The notes beneath the pieces are model-generated. The model was given only the letters and a program-made list of their open reading frames with translations, searched no databases and had not been told where the DNA came from. A DNA stretch of 64,000 bases, from NCBI GenBank assembly GCA_938008415.1, contig CALLKI010000054.1, positions 1 through 64,000 on the forward strand. The letters are read 5' to 3'. The number at the start of each line of letters is the position of its first letter. Position 1 is the stretch's first letter. A program made the translations under genes and the position numbers. Positions 48,401 to 55,579 of the stretch are shown piece after piece. Source of the stretch: an uncultured Luteimonas sp. (lineage in GTDB: Bacteria > Pseudomonadota > Gammaproteobacteria > Xanthomonadales > Xanthomonadaceae).

Positions 48401-48539
48401 CCAGCGTCTTCGCCAAATCCTGGGCACCGTCTTCGGCCTGGGGCGCGGCCTCCTGTGCCAGCGCTGCCTGGACAGCCGCTGCCAGCAGCGCGACCGCCAG
48501 TCCGGCGCGCCTTCCCCGGTATTTCGCTTGCCTGTGCAT
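45465..48539 (-). CDS. TonB-dependent receptor (large, peptide-type) A
   Basis: A 1024-residue receptor. Signal peptide GLAVALLAAAVQAALAQE, TonB box LDNVVVVGSHIRG, plug domain with GDELLRDIPQMGDVLFD, VNLRSLGVGNTLVLLNGRR and VSGLDRVEVLLDGAAAIYGA, then a large barrel ending in ISHSF with the terminal Phe needed for BAM. It is clearly paralogous to the receptor at 59715, sharing the whole plug pattern. GGAGGGCAGGAC precedes the ATG. It lies between dctA (59 bases upstream) and an exported hydrolase, all leftward. The substrate may be a peptide or amino-acid polymer. Confidence 0.92.
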   Translation of the reverse strand: MHRQAKYRGRRAGLAVALLAAAVQAALAQEAAPQAEDGAQDLAKTLDNVVVVGSHIRGAPTTEALPVVVFSSEQIDAAGAMSGDELLRDIPQMGDVLFDASNNPQTSNAARGDVNSVNLRSLGVGNTLVLLNGRRIVQHPTSQGTSDTGTVPVLSYNSNSIPVSGLDRVEVLLDGAAAIYGADAVAGVVNTVLQSDFDGLSFNARYGLAEGTGMDEYEASIFAGRNHERGNVSLFLSYVNRGKLWAEDQEFTRSDDLRPLFDGYADFAGLGALDGRSSHTPWARMSVGARPRIQSNGVFVTNASGQFHVQPDAIDCGSAAVPYGPGLCLASGNHNFNTTHREMRYDTRYATTVRPSVERVNLFLTGHHELTDNVEFFGELGLYHAVSRATQPPVVNLNEIWIPASNYWNPFGPVTFADGTPNPNRLPGLTDVPDEGLPVLLSNYRYVDVGFQDVEVTNYQARFLAGLRGQWNGFDWESALVYSEAEAKDVSNNVNMTALQRQLALSTPDAYNPFSGGCIDTWSWGDCSPSSQAAVDAIRMDLVRKTRTTLTMADFRMNRGDLFRLPAGDVGIAFGIEARHETQKDDRDQNLDGTITFTDMVSGQTSLSNVAAVSPNPDTYGSRTVGSAYVEFAVPLLSPDMGIPLVRRLDMQLAGRYEHYSDFGSVAKPKIAVAWDVAEGLRLRGSYSEGFRAPNLEQTHATQYARLANGTDYIRCEAQLRKGEIASMGQCAQGTSGVSLLVAGNPDLEPEESTNLSYGLVFQPAFLPESMGRLTFTVDRWRIRQEQMVGLLGAQTALIVDYLDRVQGRSNPLVVRADPDPDDIVLFDGSGLAPAGDVVSISDRFINLQPQTVEGIDFSLHWEKRRTKYGNFSLLLNASKLTEFTRDPGDIVNSLYEAREAGIIDPLTPLPDSSRLIGQNGRPEWRATSAFTWSKGPWRAGLSARYRSSFEQPSLLGASGEPWVVESRTRYNAYGQYRFTSGTAVRIGVNDLTDEGPALADGGYRGSVDQPWGRYWYVNISHSF

Positions 48540-48598
48540 GTCCTGCCCTCCTCGAAGAAGTAAACGGGTCGGGATGGCGTCCGGCCGGACGCCTCCCG

Positions 48599-49954
48599 TC
48601 AGTCGGCATCCAGCGCTGCCGGGTCACCGCCCGACGCCGGGTCGGGCGCAGCCGCCAGCGGCCGCGGCCTGCCGTCGAGGGCCTGCGCCAGCGCCTCGCG
48701 GTCGAGCGCGCCCTCCCAGCGCGCCACCACCACGGTGGCAACAGCGTTGCCGATGAAATTGGTGATCGAGCGGCACTCGCTCATGAACCGGTCCACGCCG
48801 AGAATCAGCGCCATCCCTGCGACCGGGACCGTGGGCACCACCGACAGCGTCGCCGCGAGGGTGATGAACCCGGCGCCGGTCACCCCGGCGGCGCCCTTGG
48901 AGCTGAGCATGGCCACGAGCAGCAGCGCGACCTGCTGCCCCAGGCTGAGATCGGTGTTGGTCGCCTGCGCGATGAACAGCGCGGCCAGGGTCATGTAGAT
49001 GTTGGTGCCGTCGAGGTTGAACGAGTAGCCCGTCGGCACCACCAGCCCGACCACCGACTTGCCGCAGCCGGCCCGTTCCATCTTCTCCATCAGCGAAGGC
49101 AGCGCCGACTCGGAGGAGGACGTGCCCAGCACCAGCAGCAGCTCGGCGCGCAGGTAGCGGCACAGCTTCAGCACGGAGAACCCGCACAGCCGCGCCACCG
49201 CGCCGAGCACCACCAGAACGAACAGCAGCGAAGTGACGTAGAACGTGCCGACCAGCCAGGCCAGGTTGGCCAGCGATTCCACGCCGTAGCGGCCGATGGT
49301 GAAGGCGATCGCGCCGAACGCGCCGACAGGCGCCGCCTTCATCAGCAGGTGTACCAGGCGAAACACCGGCGCGGTCAGCGCCTCCAGGAACGACAGCACC
49401 GGGCGGCCACGGTCGCCGGCGAGCGCCAGGGCGATGCCGAACAGCACCGACACGAACAGCACCTGCAGGATGTTGCCGCCGACCAGCGCGCCGGGCAGGG
49501 TGTCCGGGATGATGTCGAGCAGGAACCCGGTCAGGGTCATCTCGTGCGATTTCTGCACGTAGCCCTGTACCGCGGCGGTATCGAGTGTGGCCGGGTCGAT
49601 GTCCATGCCGGCGCCCGGCCGCACGGCGTGGGCCACCACCATGCCCACCACCAGCGCCAGTGTCGAGAAGAACAGGAAGTAGGCCATCGCCTTGCCGAAC
49701 ACCCGGCCCACGGTACGCAGCTGGCGCATGCCGGCGATGCCGGTGACGATGGTCAGGAAGATCACCGGCGGGATGATCATCTTCACCAGCTTGATGAAAC
49801 CGTCGCCAAGGGGCTTGAACTGTTCGGCCAGGGCCGGCTGCCAGTGGCCGAGCAGCGCGCCAAGGGCGATCGCCAGCAGCACCTGCACGTACAGTTGCCG
49901 GTACCACGGCAGGCGTGGCATCGGGTTCGTGCTCTGTGCGGGAACGGTATGCAT
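48599..49954 (-). CDS. dctA: dicarboxylate/amino acid:cation symporter (DctA/GltP family)
   Basis: A 451-residue symporter of the DAACS family with eight helices and two re-entrant loops. Signatures: PPVIFLTIVTGIAGM, the serine-rich loop LGTSSSESALPSLMEKM, the substrate/cation segment VVPTGYSFNLDGTNIYMTLA and the C-terminal GVDRFMSECRSITNFIGNA. The last motif with Asp-Arg and Asn fits carriers of malate, succinate, fumarate, aspartate or glutamate. It is divergent from the DctB-like sensor kinase at 50097, a classic carrier-sensor layout, with direct repeats in between. It could be co-transcribed with receptor A. Confidence 0.9.
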   Translation of the reverse strand: MHTVPAQSTNPMPRLPWYRQLYVQVLLAIALGALLGHWQPALAEQFKPLGDGFIKLVKMIIPPVIFLTIVTGIAGMRQLRTVGRVFGKAMAYFLFFSTLALVVGMVVAHAVRPGAGMDIDPATLDTAAVQGYVQKSHEMTLTGFLLDIIPDTLPGALVGGNILQVLFVSVLFGIALALAGDRGRPVLSFLEALTAPVFRLVHLLMKAAPVGAFGAIAFTIGRYGVESLANLAWLVGTFYVTSLLFVLVVLGAVARLCGFSVLKLCRYLRAELLLVLGTSSSESALPSLMEKMERAGCGKSVVGLVVPTGYSFNLDGTNIYMTLAALFIAQATNTDLSLGQQVALLLVAMLSSKGAAGVTGAGFITLAATLSVVPTVPVAGMALILGVDRFMSECRSITNFIGNAVATVVVARWEGALDREALAQALDGRPRPLAAAPDPASGGDPAALDAD

Positions 49955-50015
49955 CGAGCGTAGTCGTCCGGGCCGGGACACGTTTGTAACCCGGCTCCAT
50001 GGCGATGCCGATAAC

Positions 50016-50047
50016 GCATTGGTACTAGCTAATGCATTGGTATTACC
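50016..50047. promoter_or_regulatory. direct repeats and palindrome in the dctA / sensor kinase gap
   Basis: GCATTGGTA occurs at 50016-50024 and 50034-50042, 18 bp apart, and GGTATTACC (50039-50047) is palindromic around its central T. The A/T-rich island stands out in GC-rich DNA. It lies 62 bases from dctA and 49 bases from the kinase ATG. It is a candidate binding site for the LuxR-type regulator encoded at 52740. Confidence 0.55.
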
Positions 50048-50083
50048 CCGCCGCCGGAAGGCACGACCGCCCCCGCCGGCGAC

Positions 50084-50089
50084 TACACT
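50084..50089 (+). promoter_or_regulatory. -10 element of the sensor kinase gene (leaderless candidate)
   Basis: TACACT ends seven bases before the ATG at 50097, and no ribosome site exists. No standard -35 is visible, which would fit an activator-dependent promoter using the repeats at 50016-50047. Confidence 0.4.
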
Positions 50090-50096
50090 GCAGCCC

Positions 50097-52727
50097 ATGC
50101 CCGGATTCCGCCACGTACGCCGCTGGATTCCCGCCCTGCTGCTGGCGCTGGGCGGGATGGTCCTGCTGGCAGCGCTGGGCTGGCGCCTGGGTGGCCAGCG
50201 CGAACTGGAGCGCCAGACCACGCAATCGCGGCAACGGCTGGCGCTGCACGCCAGCGCCCTCGAGCAGCTCATCGACCGCTATCGGGCGCTGCCACAGGTG
50301 CTGGCACTGGACCCGGAGCTGCGCACCGCGGTCTCGGGGCCCGTGACGGAAACCGTGCGTTTGCGCCTGAACCGGCGGCTGGAGGAAGCGAACCGCACCA
50401 CGCGTGCATCGACCCTGACCCTGATCGACCGCAGGGCGACGGCGGTGGCGGCCAGCAACTGGCGCGAACCGGGCAGCAACGTCGGCGAGCATTACGGCTT
50501 CCGCCCCTACGTGCGCCAGGCATTCGAGCAGGGACACGGACGCTTCTATGGCATCGGCATCACCACCGGCGTGCCCGGCTACTTCCTGTCGGAGCTGATC
50601 CGCGGCGACCACGGTGAGCCGCTCGGAGTCATCGTGATCAAGATCCAGCTCTCGGCGCTGGAACGCGAGTGGTTGCGCGTGGATGACACGGTGCTGGTGA
50701 GCGACCGGTATGGCGTGGTGTTCCTGGCCAACCAGGATGACTGGCGTTACCGTACCCTGCAACCGCTGTCACCGGAGGCGTGGCGCGAACTCGATGACAC
50801 CCGCCAGTACGGTTCGCAGCCGCTGCTGCCGGTCACGATGGACACGCGCCGCACCCTCGACGGCGACGCCACGCTGGTCGGACTCCGGACCCCCGCGAGG
50901 AAAGGCGACTGGCTGTGGACGCACGCACCGTTGCCTGAACAGGGCTGGACCCTGCACCTGCTGCGCGACGTGCAGCCGGCCGTCGACAACGCCGCGCGCC
51001 AGACTGCCATCGGCGGCGCGCTGTCGTGGCTGGCGCTGGTGCTGCTGGCATCCTTCCTGGTGCAGCGCCGCCGCCTGCATGCGTTACGCGCGCGCAGCCG
51101 CGCCGAGCTCGAGGCGCTGGTCCAGCAGCACGCGCGGGAACTGCGTTCGGCGCGCGACAGCCTGCTGGAAGCGGCCCAGCATGCTGATACCGGGCTCAGC
51201 CGGCAGCTGGACCACCTGCCGCAGGGCGTGGTGGTGATCGATGCGGACCTGCGCATCGTGGCCTGGAACCGGCGGTACATCGAACTCTTCCGCTTCCCGC
51301 CCGACCTGATCCGCGTCGGACGCCCGATCGAAGATGTGTTCCGCTACAACGCCCAGCGCGGCCTGCTCGGTCCCGGCCCGATCGAGGAAGCCATCCAGCG
51401 GCGGCTGGCGCACCTGCGCCGGGGCACGCCACACCTGCATGAAAGCGAGAAGGAGGACGGCACGGTCCTCGAGATCCGGGGCAACCCGCTGCCGGACGGC
51501 GGATTCGTGACCAGCTACGCCGACATCACCAGCTACAAGGCCGCTGCCCGGGAACTGCGCACGCTCGCAGACACTCTGGAGAAACGCATCGCCGAGCGCA
51601 CCGCGGATCTCGAGCGCGCGCGGCAGGAGGCCGAGGAAGCCAACCGCTACAAAACCCGGTTCGTGGCCGCCGCGGTGCACGACCTGCTGCAGCCGCTCAA
51701 CGCGGCGCGCATGTTCCTGTCGGCATTGCGCGCACGGCTCGACGACCCGGAGCAGCAGGAGCTCGGCCGGCACGCGGAAGCGGCGCTGGCCTCGCAGGAC
51801 GCGATCCTCTCCAGCCTGCTCGACATCTCCCGCCTGGAGGCCGGCACCCAGCAGGTCGACATCCGCGCGTTCGAGCTGGGCCCGTTGCTGGACGCGCTGG
51901 CCCGCGAATTCGCCCTCCTCGCCGAAGCCAAGGGGCTGCGCCTCGACCTCGTGCCCAGCCGCGCCATCGTCCGCAGCGATGAGGCGCTGATGCGCCGGGT
52001 GCTGCGGAACCTGCTGTCGAACGCGGTGCGCTACACCACGCATGGCCGCATCGTGCTCGGCTGCCGCCGCGAGGGCAACCTGGTGCGGATCGAGGTGTGG
52101 GACACCGGCCCCGGCATCCCGCAGTCGCGCCAGCGTGAGATCTTCGAGGAGTTCCGCAGGCTCAACGACGGCGGCGAGTCCGGTTCCGGGCTGGGGCTGG
52201 CGATCGTCGACCGCATCGCGCGCCTGCTCGGCCACCGCATCGGGCTGCGCTCGTGGCCGGGACGCGGCAGCGTGTTCTCGGTGACGGTGCCGCGTGCCAC
52301 CGCGGTGGATGACGTGCAACGCGCGGAACCGCCGCCGGCCCCGCCACCGCTGCTGCAGGCCCGGCGGATCTGGTGTGTGGACGACGACAGGCAGAGCTGC
52401 ATGGCCGCGCGCGCCCTGCTCGAACGCTGGGGTTGCGAAGTCCCGTTCGCCGGCGACCATCACGCTGCGCTCGAGGCCGCCCGCCTCCAGCCCACCCCGG
52501 ACCTGCTGCTGCTCGACTTGCATCTGGGCGACGCCGGCGGCGTGCAGGTCCATTCGGCGCTGGCCGCGGTCTGGGGCGCGTCGCCGCCGGTGATCCTGCT
52601 GACCGCCGACCGCAGCGAACCTGCACAGGCGCTGGCGCGCGCGCATGGCTGGGAATTCCTGCCCAAGCCCGTGCGTCCGTCCGCGCTGCGCGCGCTGATG
52701 TCGCAGCTGCTGCTGCGCTCGGCCTGA
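50097..52727 (+). CDS. hybrid sensor histidine kinase with DctB-like sensor domain
   Basis: An 876-residue membrane kinase. Two membrane helices (about 10-30 and 300-323) enclose a periplasmic double-Cache sensor whose start (LEQLIDRYRALPQVLALDPE) resembles DctB-type dicarboxylate sensors. Then follow a coiled coil, a PAS domain (about 365-480, LPQGVVVIDADLRIVAWNRR), a second coiled coil, HisKA with H528 in AAAVHDLLQPLNAARMF, HATPase (NLLSNAVRYTT; DTGPGIP; GSGLGLAIVD) and a receiver domain with D807 in LLLLDLHLGD. The HDLLQPLNAAR box is that of the NahK/CrbS kinase group, whose partners are NarL-type regulators. The regulator gene lies just downstream, convergent. Confidence 0.92.
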   Translation: MPGFRHVRRWIPALLLALGGMVLLAALGWRLGGQRELERQTTQSRQRLALHASALEQLIDRYRALPQVLALDPELRTAVSGPVTETVRLRLNRRLEEANRTTRASTLTLIDRRATAVAASNWREPGSNVGEHYGFRPYVRQAFEQGHGRFYGIGITTGVPGYFLSELIRGDHGEPLGVIVIKIQLSALEREWLRVDDTVLVSDRYGVVFLANQDDWRYRTLQPLSPEAWRELDDTRQYGSQPLLPVTMDTRRTLDGDATLVGLRTPARKGDWLWTHAPLPEQGWTLHLLRDVQPAVDNAARQTAIGGALSWLALVLLASFLVQRRRLHALRARSRAELEALVQQHARELRSARDSLLEAAQHADTGLSRQLDHLPQGVVVIDADLRIVAWNRRYIELFRFPPDLIRVGRPIEDVFRYNAQRGLLGPGPIEEAIQRRLAHLRRGTPHLHESEKEDGTVLEIRGNPLPDGGFVTSYADITSYKAAARELRTLADTLEKRIAERTADLERARQEAEEANRYKTRFVAAAVHDLLQPLNAARMFLSALRARLDDPEQQELGRHAEAALASQDAILSSLLDISRLEAGTQQVDIRAFELGPLLDALAREFALLAEAKGLRLDLVPSRAIVRSDEALMRRVLRNLLSNAVRYTTHGRIVLGCRREGNLVRIEVWDTGPGIPQSRQREIFEEFRRLNDGGESGSGLGLAIVDRIARLLGHRIGLRSWPGRGSVFSVTVPRATAVDDVQRAEPPPAPPPLLQARRIWCVDDDRQSCMAARALLERWGCEVPFAGDHHAALEAARLQPTPDLLLLDLHLGDAGGVQVHSALAAVWGASPPVILLTADRSEPAQALARAHGWEFLPKPVRPSALRALMSQLLLRSA

Positions 52728-52739
52728 CCCGCGTGGCGC

Positions 52740-53375
52740 TCAGGCCTCGCCTTCCGGCTCCAGCGCCTTGACCATCAGCGCGGCCTGGGTACGGCTGTGG
52801 CAGCCGAGCTTCTTCAGGATCGCGGTGACATGCACCTTCACCGTGTTCTCGGCGAGCCCGAGCTCGTGCGCGATCTGCTTGTTGAGCAACCCGTCGGCGA
52901 TGCACAGCAGCACGCGGAACTGCTGCGGCGTGAGCTGCGCCAGCCGCGCAGCCAGCTCGGCATCGGCCTGTGAGCGCTCCACGGTCAGCGGAGGGAACCA
53001 CTCGCCGCCATCCAGGATGGCGTGGACCGCGGCACCCATGGCATCGGCCGGGGAGGACTTGGACAGGAAACCCGCGGCCCCGAACTGCTGCACGCGGCGG
53101 ATGGTGCGCGGGTGGTCGTTGGACGAGATCACCAGGACCGGCACCTCGGGGCGTTCGCCACGCAGGTACACCAGCGAGGACAGGCCGCGCGCGCCCGGCA
53201 TTGCCAGATCCAGCAACACCAGGTCGACCTGCGGCTCCACCGCCAGCACCTCGGCCAGGGTCGACACGCTGGAAGCCTCGAGGATGCGCACGCCGGGCAG
53301 CGCATCCCGGAGGACATGCAGCACCGCGGCACGGAAGAGCGGGTGGTCGTCAGCGACAAGAATGGTGGCGTCCAT
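52740..53375 (-). CDS. LuxR/NarL-type response regulator
   Basis: A 211-residue regulator. The receiver domain (1-120) has the acidic pair ILVADDHPLFRA, phospho-acceptor D56 in LVLLDLAMPGARG, and the lysine in GFLSKSSPAD. The C-terminal NarL helix-turn-helix (about 145-205) reads LTPQQFRVLLCIADGLLNKQ then LGLAENTVKVHVTAILKKLG. It converges with the hybrid kinase (12-base gap) and diverges from the dgcN-like operon. It is the probable partner of the kinase and candidate activator of dctA and of the 53535-58419 operon. No ribosome site is seen; GACACT lies just upstream of the ATG. Confidence 0.92.
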   Translation of the reverse strand: MDATILVADDHPLFRAAVLHVLRDALPGVRILEASSVSTLAEVLAVEPQVDLVLLDLAMPGARGLSSLVYLRGERPEVPVLVISSNDHPRTIRRVQQFGAAGFLSKSSPADAMGAAVHAILDGGEWFPPLTVERSQADAELAARLAQLTPQQFRVLLCIADGLLNKQIAHELGLAENTVKVHVTAILKKLGCHSRTQAALMVKALEPEGEA

Positions 53376-53422
53376 GCCGACAGTGTCGCGTACCTGCCCC
53401 GGCCGGTCACCCGGTGCCCGGC

Positions 53423-53439
53423 CATAACCGCGGGTTATG
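53423..53439. promoter_or_regulatory. palindrome between the response regulator and dgcN-like genes
   Basis: CATAACC and GGTTATG pair perfectly around GCG, in the 159-bp divergent region (48 bases from the regulator ATG, 96 from the dgcN-like ATG). The spacing and symmetry suit a dimeric activator or repressor site controlling the D-glutamate operon. Confidence 0.6.
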
Positions 53440-53534
53440 CGTGGCTGGCGACTTTTCACTTGGCCCGGGACCACCCGGGAGACGAAGATGGCATCCCCAC
53501 TCCCCCCCTCCCCGCTGTCACGGAATCCGGTTCA

Positions 53535-54569
53535 ATGCCCACCCCCCTCCCCGACAACCCGCACTGGCCGCCGCCGTTCCTGCTGTACCTCGGCAACGCG
53601 CCCGACGAGCTTTCCGCCAAGACCGCCCGCGGCCTGGTGCGCTTCCGCCCGGAATGGTGCGTGGGCCAGTACCGCGGCCCGGAGTGCAGGACCAGCGTGG
53701 ACGTGCCGGACATGGACTTCGCGCAGGCGCGCGCCGCCGGCGCCAGGACCATGATCGTCGGCGTGGCCAACGCCGGCGGGAAGTTCGGCGCGGAGACGGT
53801 GGCCGACATCGTCGCGGCACTGGACGCCGGCCTGAACGTCGCCTCGGGCCTGCACGAGCGGCTGACCTCGCACCCGGAGATCGTCGAGGCCGCGCGGCGC
53901 AACGGCCTGCACCTGTTCGACGCCCGCGTGCCGCCGGCCACCCCGGTGGGCAACGGCCGCAAACGCGCCGGGCGCCGGCTGCTGACCGTCGGCACCGACT
54001 GTTCGACCGGCAAGATGTACACCACGCTCTCGCTGGAAGCGGAGATGCGCGCGCGCGGCCTGAAGGCCGATTTCCGCGCCACCGGCCAGACCGGCATCTT
54101 CATCGCCGGCCGCGGCATCCCGCTCGATGCGGTCGTGGCCGACTTCATTTCCGGCGGCGTCGAATGGCTCTCGCCGGACCGCCACGATGGCGGCTGGGAC
54201 CTGATCGAGGGCCAGGGCTCGCTGTTCCATCCTTCGTTCGCCGGTGTCTCGCTCGGCCTGCTGCATGGTGCCCAGCCCGACGCGCTCGTGCTGTGCCACG
54301 AGCCGGGCCGCCCGCACCTGCGCGGCCTGCCGCACTACCCGGTGCCCGGCCTGCGCGAGACGCTCGAGGCCAACCTCGCCGCCGCGCGCCTGACCAATCC
54401 GGGCGTGGTCGCGGTCGGGGTGTCGCTCAACACTTCGAAGTTCGACGACGCCGAAGCCGGGCGCATCTGCCGCGAGGTGGAGGCGGAGCTGGGCCTGCCC
54501 GCCCAGGACCCGGTGCGCCACGGCGTGGCGCGGATCGTGGACCGCCTGCTGGAAACCTTCCCGTGCTGA
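53535..54569 (+). CDS. dgcN: DUF1611 protein, DgcN-like (D-glutamate N-acetyltransferase family)
   Basis: A 344-residue cytosolic protein of the DUF1611 family. The N-terminal domain has FLLYLGNAPDELSAKTARGL, MIVGVANAGGKF and AALDAGLNVASGLHERL. The C-terminal P-loop-like domain begins G153 TDCSTGK160 (VGTDCSTGKMYTTLSLEAEM) and continues DFRATGQTGIFIAGRGIPLD and LIEGQGSLFHPSFAGVSLGL. Members next to an enolase-family epimerase are reported as DgcN, which N-acetylates D-glutamate so that DgcA can racemise it. The dgcA-like gene overlaps by 7 bases. Function is taken from family plus context, not proven here. Confidence 0.85.
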   Translation: MPTPLPDNPHWPPPFLLYLGNAPDELSAKTARGLVRFRPEWCVGQYRGPECRTSVDVPDMDFAQARAAGARTMIVGVANAGGKFGAETVADIVAALDAGLNVASGLHERLTSHPEIVEAARRNGLHLFDARVPPATPVGNGRKRAGRRLLTVGTDCSTGKMYTTLSLEAEMRARGLKADFRATGQTGIFIAGRGIPLDAVVADFISGGVEWLSPDRHDGGWDLIEGQGSLFHPSFAGVSLGLLHGAQPDALVLCHEPGRPHLRGLPHYPVPGLRETLEANLAAARLTNPGVVAVGVSLNTSKFDDAEAGRICREVEAELGLPAQDPVRHGVARIVDRLLETFPC

Positions 54570-55579
54570 GCCTCGCCCACGTCACCCATCCGCTCTCGGC
54601 GCCGTTCCGGATCTCGCGCGGGGTGCGCACCGCGACCGAGGTCGTGGTCGCCACGATCCGCCGCGACGGCTTCTCCGGCCGCGGCGAGTCCCTGCCCTAT
54701 GCCCGCTACGGCGAGAGCGTGGCCTCGGTGATCGAGGAAGCCTCGACCCTGGCGCAGGCGGTCGCCGGCGGCATGGACCGCCGGGAACTGCTCGAACTGC
54801 TGCCGCCGGGAGCGGCGCGCAACGCGATCGATTGCGCGCTCTGGGACCTCGAGTCCCGGCAGCGCGGCCTGTCCGTCGCGGCCATGCTCGGCCAGCCGGA
54901 ACCGTTGCCGCCGCTGGTCAGCGCGCAGACCGTCAGCCTGGACACGCCCGAGCGCATGGAACGGGCGGCACGCGCGCTGTCGCACCTGGGGCTGGTCAAG
55001 ATCAAGGTGGATGCCGGCAACCCCGCCGCGCAGATCCGCGCCGTGCGCAGCGCCCTGCCGGACGCGCGCCTGATCGTGGACCCGAACGAGAGCTGGACCC
55101 TGGAACTGCTGCGGGAAATGCAGCCGGTGCTGGCCGAGGCGCGCATCGACCTGGTCGAACAGCCGCTGCCCGCCGGCCAGGACGACTGCCTGCTCGGCTT
55201 CGCCTCGGTCGCGCGGCTGTGCGCGGACGAGTCCTGCCACGTCGCCGCCGACCTGCCGCGGCTGCGCGGCCGGTACCAGGTGGTCAACATCAAGCTCGAC
55301 AAGACCGGAGGCCTGACCGCCGCGCTGGAACTGCTTGAGCAGGCGCGCGCGCAGGGCTTCGGGATCATGGTCGGCTGCATGATCAGTTCCTCGCTGTCGA
55401 TCGCGCCGGCGTGGCACGTGGCGCGGCACGCGGAATTCGTGGACCTCGATGGCCCGCTGTGGCTGACGGACGACCACCCGGGCGGCGTGGCCATGCGCGA
55501 CGGCCTGTTGCACCCGCCCTCGCCGGCGCTGTGGGGCGGCGGCGTGGTCCAGGCGGCACGGGAACCTGGCGCGGCATGA
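54563..55579 (+). CDS. dgcA: enolase-superfamily epimerase, DgcA / L-Ala-D/L-Glu epimerase-like
   Basis: A 338-residue muconate-lactonising-type enolase enzyme. Catalytic lysine K148 sits in VKIKVDAG (with K146), metal ligands are D173 (IVDPNESW), E199 (LVEQPLP) and D222 (CADESCH), and the opposite lysine is K244 in VNIKLDKTGGL. These match Ala-Glu epimerases and N-acetyl-D-glutamate racemases. It interconverts the alpha-carbon of a glutamate residue or N-acyl-glutamate. GTG at 54563 overlaps the dgcN-like stop by 7 bases; its own stop overlaps the next ATG (ATGA). Epimerisation of muropeptide L-Ala-D-Glu is the alternative reading. Confidence 0.87.
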   Translation: MLSLAHVTHPLSAPFRISRGVRTATEVVVATIRRDGFSGRGESLPYARYGESVASVIEEASTLAQAVAGGMDRRELLELLPPGAARNAIDCALWDLESRQRGLSVAAMLGQPEPLPPLVSAQTVSLDTPERMERAARALSHLGLVKIKVDAGNPAAQIRAVRSALPDARLIVDPNESWTLELLREMQPVLAEARIDLVEQPLPAGQDDCLLGFASVARLCADESCHVAADLPRLRGRYQVVNIKLDKTGGLTAALELLEQARAQGFGIMVGCMISSSLSIAPAWHVARHAEFVDLDGPLWLTDDHPGGVAMRDGLLHPPSPALWGGGVVQAAREPGAA

